Origin: an uncultured Catenibacterium sp.
GTDB taxonomy: Bacteria; Bacillota_I; Bacilli_A; Erysipelotrichales; Coprobacillaceae
Length of the DNA stretch: 10,086 nt
Assembly: GCF_900540665.1 (NCBI RefSeq)
Contig: NZ_UQGV01000080.1
Span: 1 to 10,086 of the forward strand
Reading direction: 5' to 3'
Both the position numbers and the translations under genes were made by a program. The notes beneath the pieces were generated by a model. It was not told where the DNA came from, searched no databases, and was given only the letters and a program-made list of their open reading frames with translations. Positions 1-5,100 of this stretch are shown here, in pieces (positions within the stretch are counted from its first letter, which is position 1; each line of letters begins with the position of its first letter).

Positions 1-47
1 CTGTGGTCGGTTTATCTCCGACTGAATTAGTGCCATGCCCGGCACAC
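1..47 (-). mobile_element. Group II intron, 5' end only (probable class C)
   Basis: Read on the minus strand from 47, the sequence opens with GTGTG, the group II 5' splice-site consensus GUGYG. A hairpin follows at once: GTGCC (45-41... pairing back to 32-36 region) closed around GGGCAT by GGCAC. A second hairpin, GTCGG/CCGAC around AGATAAA (22-6), then ends in CCACAG. This order (GUGUG, a stem enclosing a GGCAU-like loop, a second small stem, then an ACUGUG/ACAG-like stretch) resembles domain I of class C introns such as the Oceanobacillus iheyensis intron, recalled from memory rather than aligned. The element starts 4 nt past an intrinsic terminator stem, the known preferred target of class C introns. 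The rest, including any reverse transcriptase gene and domain V, lies beyond the window edge, so mobility cannot be judged. Confidence 0.72.
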
Positions 48-50
48 TAC

Positions 51-82
51 AAAAAGAACGCAAATTACTTTACGTTCTTTTC
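51..82 (-). terminator. Intrinsic terminator of the ychF-sortase transcript
   Basis: On the minus strand a 9-bp stem, AAAAGAACG (81-73) with CGTTCTTTT (60-52), encloses a 12-nt loop that contains the sortase stop codon TAA (67-65). The descending arm ends in a T run reaching position 51. The stem has few GC pairs but lies exactly at the gene end. It also serves as the apparent landing site of the group II intron that begins at 47. Confidence 0.7.
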
Positions 83-784
83 AAGTCTTGCAAATAAAAC
101 ACTACGTGTTGTTGTATCAGGCGCATAACATGTAGATAGAAGCAGTAATGGTGCCCCATTTTGTGTGTCTACATCTCTTGATTGTTTAGCGGATGATTTC
201 GCATTTGCGATATAAGAAGTATAATCAATGTCCTTTAAGTAATAATCACTTGTTGCATCAATGATCTTTGTACTATAGATGGAATATACGTTAATGCTGC
301 CATCTGGTAAATAAATATATACTTCAGGATGATTAATAAAATAATCATGATCTGCAAACTTCTTAATATTCGCAAACATTGAACCATTCTTCATATTATG
401 ACCATAGATAATTGTATTACTATCAGTCAATGATGCATTATTATCTTCATCTAAGAAGATACTGCCTCCAAATGAATACTTCTTTTCATAGTTTGTATGA
501 ATGTATGTATCATTTGTTTTTCCTTTTAATAAAGCATAATCAATGTTTGTATCAGGAATATAAATCCATCCTACAATATCTTCATTAATACTCTTTAATT
601 GATTAAAATCAATTTTTCTATCCAGTGGTGAATCCTTCTTCACTTCAGTTACGACTTTTTCTTGTAGCTTATTGTTGTCAGAGTCTAACTTATAATATTT
701 ATATCCAATATTTAAAAGATTACCTGCACTATATAGAAAGACAGCCAAACATACTACAAGAAGAATACGTCTAATAATCTTCAT
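65..784 (-). CDS. srtB: Class B sortase (membrane-anchored transpeptidase)
   Basis: This encodes a 239-residue cysteine transpeptidase that would cleave a sorting signal in a secreted protein and join it to peptidoglycan or a pilin partner on the outer face of the membrane. Residues about 5-25 form one hydrophobic segment after MKIIRR, typical of a signal anchor. The catalytic triad is visible: H129 in IIYGHNM, C219 in LLLSTCY and R227 in TTTRSVLFARL. The GHNMKNGSMFANIKKF stretch and the length fit class B rather than class A or C. No LPXTG- or NPQTN-type substrate gene is in view, so the target is unknown. The ATG overlaps the ychF stop by one base (TAATG) with no clear Shine-Dalgarno sequence, so it probably depends on coupling with ychF. 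The 3' end lies within its terminator hairpin. Confidence 0.9.
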   Translation of the reverse strand: MKIIRRILLVVCLAVFLYSAGNLLNIGYKYYKLDSDNNKLQEKVVTEVKKDSPLDRKIDFNQLKSINEDIVGWIYIPDTNIDYALLKGKTNDTYIHTNYEKKYSFGGSIFLDEDNNASLTDSNTIIYGHNMKNGSMFANIKKFADHDYFINHPEVYIYLPDGSINVYSIYSTKIIDATSDYYLKDIDYTSYIANAKSSAKQSRDVDTQNGAPLLLLSTCYAPDTTTRSVLFARLEKNVK

Positions 785-1884
785 TATACGTTAAACTTGA
801 AGAACATGATATCACCATCAAGTCCTTTATAAGTTTTTCCTTCCTGTCTGATCTTACCAGCTTCTTTTAAAGCCACTTCACTCTTATACTGCATCATATC
901 ATCATATGTATAAGTTTCAGCTTTAATGAAGCCCTTCTGGAAGTCTGTATGAATAATACCGGCCATTTCTGGTGCTGTCATACCATTTGTAAATGTCCAT
1001 GCACGGCATTCATCAGGTCCCACTGTGAAGAAAGTCTTTAAGTCTAATAAAGCATATGTTTCTTTAATAAGCTTATCTAAACCACTTTCCTTGATTCCTA
1101 AATCATCCATGAAAATAGCTTTATCTTCTGCATCTAATGCAGCTAATTCACTCTCGATCTTAGCGCAGATAGGAACAACATCGCATCCTTCTTTTGCAGC
1201 ATATTCTTTTAAAGTGATATAGTATGGGTTTGAATCTGGATCTTCGATATCTTCTTCACCCATATTAGCTACATAGATCATAGGCTTAGTAGTTAACAAG
1301 TTGAACTGTTTTACATAAACCATTTCTTCCTTATTAAAAGTAAGAGTACGAGCCATTTTACCTGCTTCTAATACTTCTTTTAATGGTGCTAAAACTTCCA
1401 TTTCAGCTTTTGCTTCTTTATCACCAGTCTGAGCTTTCTTTTCAATCTTACCGATTCTCTTGTCCACTGTTTCTAAGTCAGCCATTACAAGTTCTAGGTT
1501 GATTGTTTCAACGTCACGTACGGGATCTACTGAACCATCAACGTGAGTAATATCCTTATCTCTAAAACATCTTACTACTTCACAGATTGCATCTGTTTCT
1601 CTGATGTTAGCTAAGAATTTATTTCCTAAACCTTCACCTCTAGAGGCACCTTTTACAAGTCCAGCAATATCTGTAAATTCAAATGTAGTATAGATAGTCT
1701 TCTTTGGGTTAAAGATTGCAGCAAGATCATCTAATCTATGATCTGGTACTTCAACAACACCTACGTTTGGGTCAATTGTTGCGAATGGGTAGTTGGCTGC
1801 TTCTACCTGTGCGTTTGTGATCGCATTAAATAATGTAGATTTACCAACGTTTGGTAAACCAACGATTCCTGCAGTTAATGACAT
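784..1884 (-). CDS. ychF: Ribosome-binding ATPase YchF (OLA1 family)
   Basis: This is an Obg-family P-loop protein of 366 residues, the usual family length. The P-loop GLPNVGKS is at 9-16, the switch II region DIAGLVKGA at 72-80, and NMGE at 207-210 replaces the NKxD guanine-specificity motif; the family is known to prefer ATP. A coiled-coil helical insert spans about 125-180. The C-terminal TGS domain occupies about 283-366, with the hallmark IHTDFQKGFIKAE at 311-323. YchF binds ribosomes and is linked to stress and translation control. The start is supported by AAAGGAG about 11 nt upstream. In many Firmicutes ychF is next to DUF951; here the two are separated by two plus-strand envelope genes, and ychF is instead coupled to a sortase gene downstream. 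Confidence 0.97.
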   Translation of the reverse strand: MSLTAGIVGLPNVGKSTLFNAITNAQVEAANYPFATIDPNVGVVEVPDHRLDDLAAIFNPKKTIYTTFEFTDIAGLVKGASRGEGLGNKFLANIRETDAICEVVRCFRDKDITHVDGSVDPVRDVETINLELVMADLETVDKRIGKIEKKAQTGDKEAKAEMEVLAPLKEVLEAGKMARTLTFNKEEMVYVKQFNLLTTKPMIYVANMGEEDIEDPDSNPYYITLKEYAAKEGCDVVPICAKIESELAALDAEDKAIFMDDLGIKESGLDKLIKETYALLDLKTFFTVGPDECRAWTFTNGMTAPEMAGIIHTDFQKGFIKAETYTYDDMMQYKSEVALKEAGKIRQEGKTYKGLDGDIMFFKFNV

Positions 1885-1919
1885 AATTTATATTCACTCC
1901 TTTTAATCTACATTATTTT

Positions 1920-1925
1920 ATTATA
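1920..1925 (-). promoter_or_regulatory. Candidate -10 of the ychF-srtB promoter
   Basis: The minus strand reads TATAAT at 1925-1920, placing a start near 1913 and a leader of about 29 nt before the ychF ATG. The leader contains the AAAGGAG ribosome binding site. I see no good -35 hexamer at 16-18 bp, so this is a -10-only call. It lies 30 bp from the -10 of the divergent PAP2 gene. Confidence 0.5.
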
Positions 1926-1951
1926 CTTAACATCAAATTGCAATGAATGAA

Positions 1952-1960
1952 TGGTATAAT
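1952..1960 (+). promoter_or_regulatory. Extended -10 promoter of the PAP2 gene
   Basis: TGGTATAAT is a perfect extended -10 element with no convincing -35. Initiation would fall around 1966-1968. The in-frame ATG at 1943 would then lie upstream of the transcript, which favours the ATG at 1976. The leader would be only about 10 nt and would begin inside the GGAAGGTG ribosome binding site. Confidence 0.5.
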
Positions 1961-1975
1961 GAGGAAGGTGATAAA

Positions 1976-2449
1976 ATGAATACTATATATGAAAGATTAA
2001 ATAAATTTTTATGGTCTCATCCTACTTATAAAAAAGTGGTAGGATTTCTTACAATCGCATTAAAATATATCATGATGGTTTCTTATGTGATGTTATTGAT
2101 TGGTTTCTATGTAACTCATGATGATTATCTGATTTATGCAATCATCAAGCCTTGTGCTGCATTTCTTATTGTAACAGTCATTAGAAAACTGATTAATCAA
2201 TCACGTCCTTATGACTATTTGGATATCACACCACTCTTTGAACATCGTGAAGGATGTTCTTTCCCTTCTAGACATGCTGCAAGTGCATTTATTATCGCAT
2301 TTACTGCAATTCATTTTGATTTATATATTGGCATAGTGATGCTTATATTCGCATTTTTAACTGCAATTACAAGGGTTTTAAGTGGTCTTCATCATATCAG
2401 TGATGTGACTGCTGGAATGGTGTTAAGTCTTATTATTGAACTTCTATAG
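1976..2449 (+). CDS. PAP2-family membrane phosphatase
   Basis: This 157-residue integral membrane protein carries the three PAP2 phosphatase signatures: RKLINQSRP at 70-78 (the KX6RP block, with R70 in the first basic position), FPSRH at 96-100 (the PSGH block in its PSRH variant) and RVLSGLHHISD at 133-143 (RX5HX3D). H100 and H139 with D143 would perform the phosphohistidine chemistry. Hydrophobic segments lie at about 22-46, 53-69, 102-131 and 145-157. Likely substrates are undecaprenyl pyrophosphate (BcrC-like lipid carrier recycling) or other lipid phosphates; the sequence does not decide. I start at ATG 1976 because GAGGAAGGTG lies just upstream and the earlier in-frame ATG (1943) precedes the likely promoter. 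It shares direction with the deacetylase gene, another envelope function. Confidence 0.88.
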   Translation: MNTIYERLNKFLWSHPTYKKVVGFLTIALKYIMMVSYVMLLIGFYVTHDDYLIYAIIKPCAAFLIVTVIRKLINQSRPYDYLDITPLFEHREGCSFPSRHAASAFIIAFTAIHFDLYIGIVMLIFAFLTAITRVLSGLHHISDVTAGMVLSLIIELL

Positions 2450-2462
2450 AATACATAACTAT

Positions 2463-2484
2463 TACACAGAGAAGTGTGTATAAT
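2463..2484 (+). promoter_or_regulatory. Hairpin plus candidate -10 before the deacetylase gene
   Basis: TACACA (2463-2468) pairs with TGTGTA (2475-2480) around GAGAAG, and the right arm runs into TATAAT (2479-2484). No T run follows, so this is not a terminator. The TATAAT could start a transcript near 2491, just ahead of the AAAGGAG at 2495-2501. The inverted repeat overlapping the -10 could be an operator. No good -35 is visible, and readthrough from the PAP2 gene remains possible. Confidence 0.35.
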
Positions 2485-2509
2485 GGTATCCGATAAAGGA
2501 GATGTAATC

Positions 2510-3205
2510 ATGAAAAAGATAAATATTGCGATAGCTTTTATGCTTTTAATTAGTCTTGTTTATAGTCCTGTACATGCTGATGAAGTGAAGGAAGTTTATC
2601 TTACTTTTGATGATGGACCTTCTCATAACACACCTCAAGTATTAGATATTCTCGATAAATATAATGTGAAAGCAACATTCTTTGTGACTGGTGAAAATGC
2701 TCGTTATCAAAGCTATATTCGTACAGCTTATTTAAAAGGACATGCCATTGGTGCACATAGTTATACACATAAGTATAGTATTTATCAAAGTGAAGAAACT
2801 TATTTTGAGGATTTAGGTAATATTGAGAAAATCATCAAAGAACAAACAGGACGTACAAGTAAATTAATTCGTTTCCCTGGGGGAAGTTCAAATACGATAT
2901 CAAGACATTATTCACAGGGAATTATGGCTAAGGTTGCACAGGAAGTAGAAAAGAAAGGCTATAAGTATTATGACTGGAATGTATCTTCTAATGATGCAAC
3001 AAGACGTTCAGTAAATCCTGCACGTATTATTGAAAGTTCTAAGTCAAGGCTACCTCGTGTCTGTATTTTAATGCATGATACAGCCACTAAAACAACAACA
3101 GTACAGGCGTTACCTGCAATTATTGAATACTATCAGGCAAATGGCTATACTTTTAAAACTTTAGAACATACTGACTTTGTCAGTCATCAACGTATCAATA
3201 ACTAA
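2510..3205 (+). CDS. Secreted polysaccharide deacetylase (NodB homology, CE4)
   Basis: This 231-residue protein has a signal peptide (MKKIN, then a hydrophobic core, with likely cleavage after VHA at about residue 23) and a NodB-homology domain covering nearly all the rest. All five CE4 motifs are visible: TFDDGPS at 32-38 with catalytic D34 and metal ligand D35, HSYTH at 83-87 giving the two metal-binding histidines, RFPGG at 121-125, DWNVSSND at 155-162, and LMHD at 187-190 with the catalytic histidine. It probably removes N-acetyl groups from peptidoglycan N-acetylglucosamine (PgdA-like), a change that reduces lysozyme sensitivity; another cell-surface glycan is possible. The start at 2510 is set by AAAGGAG 8 nt upstream and by the signal peptide; a longer frame from GTG 2474 would spoil both. 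A strong terminator follows. Confidence 0.92.
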   Translation: MKKINIAIAFMLLISLVYSPVHADEVKEVYLTFDDGPSHNTPQVLDILDKYNVKATFFVTGENARYQSYIRTAYLKGHAIGAHSYTHKYSIYQSEETYFEDLGNIEKIIKEQTGRTSKLIRFPGGSSNTISRHYSQGIMAKVAQEVEKKGYKYYDWNVSSNDATRRSVNPARIIESSKSRLPRVCILMHDTATKTTTVQALPAIIEYYQANGYTFKTLEHTDFVSHQRINN

Positions 3206-3206
3206 T

Positions 3207-3232
3207 AAACGAGAGGGGCACCTCTCGTTTTT
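3207..3232 (+). terminator. Intrinsic terminator of the deacetylase gene
   Basis: A 10-bp stem, AAACGAGAGG (3207-3216) with CCTCTCGTTT (3221-3230), encloses a GGCA loop and is followed by more T residues. It begins one base past the stop codon. On the minus strand the same hairpin ends in TTTATTA, so it may also stop readthrough from the non-coding RNA transcribed towards it. Confidence 0.9.
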
Positions 3233-3240
3233 GTGTAAAT

Positions 3241-3367
3241 AAAAAAAGATAACTGGAGGGGCGGTCGAACCATTTCTAAGAATGGGCATCCCTCATCCGC
3301 CATATATCTAATTAGATATACGCCGTGTTAGACGAGACCGATTTTTCTACATCAGTTATCCTTTTCT
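3241..3367 (-). ncRNA. Unidentified structured small RNA, about 125 nt
   Basis: The two ends of this segment are complementary. On the minus strand AAAAGGATAACTG (3365-3353) pairs with CAGTTATC plus T's (3255-3241), giving a closing helix of about 13 bp, and the 3' arm runs into seven T's. Inside are a perfect 18-nt palindrome (3303-3320), a hairpin CCATT/AATGG (3285-3270), and two mutually exclusive pairings: CGGTC/GACCG (3340-3336 with 3266-3262) or GGCGG/CCGCC (3301-3297 with 3264-3260). It is far richer in GC than its flanks. A promoter lies at the right distance upstream, and no plus-strand frame explains the sequence. I find no SRP core (GGTCAGG...GGAAG), no tRNA fold, and no riboswitch that I recognise. 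No same-strand gene follows closely, so it looks like a free-standing RNA rather than a leader. The family is unknown to me. Confidence 0.7.
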
Positions 3368-3373
3368 AAGTCT

Positions 3374-3401
3374 ATTAAATCATTTTTTTTGATGGAGTCA
3401 A
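3374..3401 (-). promoter_or_regulatory. Sigma-A-type promoter for the small RNA
   Basis: On the minus strand TTGACT (3401-3396) is followed after 16 bp by TTTAAT (3379-3374), matching the consensus at 5 of 6 positions in each hexamer. This is the best -35/-10 pair in the window. Initiation would be near 3367, immediately before the AAAAGGATAACTG arm that closes the RNA. It starts just past the DUF951 stop codon, so the RNA has its own promoter. Confidence 0.68.
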
Positions 3402-3407
3402 TATAAG

Positions 3408-3602
3408 TTATTCACTTTCTTTATGTTCAATAACTTTCTTTAATCTCTTTTCAAAATCTCTTCGTGAAAACATGATAATTGCACCGCAACCCATGCATTT
3501 CACTTTAATGTCCGCACCCATTCTTACGATTTCCCATTGTGTGGATTTCTTACATGGATGAGGCTTTTTCATTTCAATAATATCATGTAATCCGTATTCC
3601 AT
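3408..3602 (-). CDS. DUF951 family protein
   Basis: This is a 64-residue conserved Firmicutes protein of unknown function, related to Bacillus subtilis YyzM. The opening MEYGLHDIIEMKKPHPC and the central VKCMGCG are characteristic. H15, C17, C36 and C39 could form a small zinc site; that is inference. The C-terminal third is a basic helix (about 47-60). Two adjacent ATGs are possible. The first (3605) overlaps the oxidoreductase stop as TAATG, but GGAG lies only 4 nt from it and 7 nt from the second. I therefore use the second (3602), which also gives the usual family start. It is translationally coupled to the FAD protein gene upstream. DUF951 is normally a neighbour of ychF, which here lies 1.5 kb away. 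Confidence 0.88.
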   Translation of the reverse strand: MEYGLHDIIEMKKPHPCKKSTQWEIVRMGADIKVKCMGCGAIIMFSRRDFEKRLKKVIEHKESE

Positions 3603-3604
3603 CA

Positions 3605-5026
3605 TTATTCTCCTAATCTTTTAATAATATCTCTTGCAACTAAGATTCCATTAGCACCTGCCTGAGCAAGTCCGCGTGTTAAACCTGCACCATCACCGGC
3701 AACATATAAACCATCTACAAGAGTTTCAAATCCTTCTCTTACCTTTGGTCTTGCACTATAGAATTTAGCTTCTACACCATAAAGTAATGTATGTTCATTC
3801 GCAATACCTGGTGTCACATGATCTAATGCTTCAATCATTTCTACGATTGATTTCATTGTATTGTATGGTAATACAAGACCTAAATCACCTGGAACAGCTT
3901 CTGGCAATGTAGGCACTGTATAGCCTTCTTTTAAACGCTTTTCAGTTGTTCTTCTACCCTTTTGAATATCACCATATCTCTGTACGATGATAGAACCATT
4001 TGATAGTTTGTTTGCTAACTGAGCCACCTGATGTGCGAATTCATTTGGCTGGTTAAATGGTTCAGAGAATACATGAGATACTAATAGTGCAAAGTTAGTA
4101 TTATTAGAACCTAATTTAGGATCATGATAAGCATGTCCATTGGCCATCATTGTACCTTCATGGTTTTCTATTACAACATGTCCACTAGGGTTTGAACAGA
4201 ATGTTCTTACTCTTGTACCTACAGATGTGTTATAGATAAACTTACCTTCATATAAGTTCTTATTGATTTCATCCATAACGATATTAGATGTTTCTACACG
4301 TACACCAATATCTACCTGGTTGTTATAAAGATCTAAGCCATGTTTCTTAAAGATAGCATCTAGCCATGTTGCACCATCTCTACCTGGTGCAAGTAATACT
4401 TTAGAGGCTGTAATAATGTCACCCTTCGCAAGCTTAATACCCTTGATTGTATTATCTTCTACAATAATATCTTCTACTTCTGTATTGAACTGGATATCAA
4501 TATGTTCCTTTAATACTTCCTGCATTTCAGTCATGATACGTAAGTTTTCTTCTGTACCTAAATGTCTAACCTTAGCACGTAATAACTTTAATCCGACTGC
4601 ATAGCCTCTGTGTTCGATTTCTTTTACCTTGTCTGTAGTTGGGTCAGTAATATCTTTAGTTGCCCCATGCTTTAAATATAAGCTATCTACATAACGAATT
4701 ACATCTTCTACTTCATTAGCTGGAAGATAATCAGTAAGCCATCCACCAAACTCACTTGTAATATTAAACTTACCATCAGAATAAGCACCAGCACCACCAA
4801 ATCCACATGTAATAGAACATGCTGGCAAACAGCCTGGTTCATTATCCTTGATGACTGGACACTGTTTGATTTTCTTATCTTTGATAGGACAATGTCTTGC
4901 AGTCACTGCTCTTCCTTTATCAATTAATAATACTGATAAGTTAGGATTCTTTAATACGAATTCATAACTTGCCATAATTCCTGCTGGACCAGCACCTACT
5001 ACAATTACATCATAATTTTCTCTCAT
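3605..5026 (-). CDS. FAD-dependent dehydrogenase, COG2509 type
   Basis: This is a 473-residue flavoprotein with the Rossmann FAD site GAGPAG at 11-16, preceded by the beta strand VIVV and followed by the acidic end of strand two (LLID at 33-36). A second FAD contact, GLYVAGDGAG, lies near the C terminus. A run of five cysteines is notable: C46, C56, C66, C70 and C74, leading into CGFGGAGAYSDGKF. This fits the family known as uncharacterised FAD-dependent dehydrogenases, whose physiological substrate I do not know. It has no signal peptide, so it is cytoplasmic. The ATG is preceded by GAGGT at suitable spacing. The stop codon overlaps the first DUF951 ATG, so the two genes are cotranscribed, and a terminator of the glycosidase gene lies just upstream. 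Confidence 0.88.
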   Translation of the reverse strand: MRENYDVIVVGAGPAGIMASYEFVLKNPNLSVLLIDKGRAVTARHCPIKDKKIKQCPVIKDNEPGCLPACSITCGFGGAGAYSDGKFNITSEFGGWLTDYLPANEVEDVIRYVDSLYLKHGATKDITDPTTDKVKEIEHRGYAVGLKLLRAKVRHLGTEENLRIMTEMQEVLKEHIDIQFNTEVEDIIVEDNTIKGIKLAKGDIITASKVLLAPGRDGATWLDAIFKKHGLDLYNNQVDIGVRVETSNIVMDEINKNLYEGKFIYNTSVGTRVRTFCSNPSGHVVIENHEGTMMANGHAYHDPKLGSNNTNFALLVSHVFSEPFNQPNEFAHQVAQLANKLSNGSIIVQRYGDIQKGRRTTEKRLKEGYTVPTLPEAVPGDLGLVLPYNTMKSIVEMIEALDHVTPGIANEHTLLYGVEAKFYSARPKVREGFETLVDGLYVAGDGAGLTRGLAQAGANGILVARDIIKRLGE

Positions 5027-5051
5027 ATATACCTCGCTTCTTTACCATTCA

Positions 5052-5060
5052 ATAATACCA
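5052..5060 (-). promoter_or_regulatory. Candidate extended -10 for the FAD protein-DUF951 operon
   Basis: The minus strand reads TGGTATTAT (5060-5052), one mismatch from the extended -10 consensus, and no clear -35. It lies between the glycosidase terminator and the GAGGT ribosome binding site. A terminator so close upstream makes an independent promoter likely here. Confidence 0.4.
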
Positions 5061-5070
5061 TTCTTTCGAC

Positions 5071-5100
5071 ATAAAGAAAAGGTAGTAAAACACTACCTTT
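5071..5100 (-). terminator. Intrinsic terminator of the 6-phospho-beta-glucosidase gene
   Basis: A 9-bp minus-strand stem, AAAGGTAGT (5100-5092) with ACTACCTTT (5086-5078), encloses GTTTT and is followed by TCTTTAT. The stop codon TAA (5101-5099) overlaps the ascending arm. The plus strand lacks a T tail, so it acts leftward. Confidence 0.85.

Noticed and set aside
1025..1222. Short plus-strand open frame opposite ychF
   Set aside because: It is antisense to a fully conserved coding region, has no ribosome binding site, and its translation shows no recognisable domain.
3241..3367. SRP (4.5S) RNA, tRNA or Y RNA-like identity for the small RNA
   Set aside because: The SRP domain IV core with GGAAG and its GGTCAGG partner is absent on both strands. 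GGTTCGACC resembles a T-loop, but its flanks do not form the 5-bp T-stem and no acceptor/anticodon fold results.
3241..3367. Plus-strand orientation of the small RNA
   Set aside because: The plus-strand 3' arm ends in CCTTTTCT, a weaker tail than seven T's on the minus strand, and the upstream plus sequence is a terminator with no promoter.
4416..4604. Short plus-strand open frame opposite the FAD protein gene
   Set aside because: It is antisense to the conserved flavoprotein, lacks a ribosome binding site, and its serine/isoleucine-rich translation is typical of a shadow frame.
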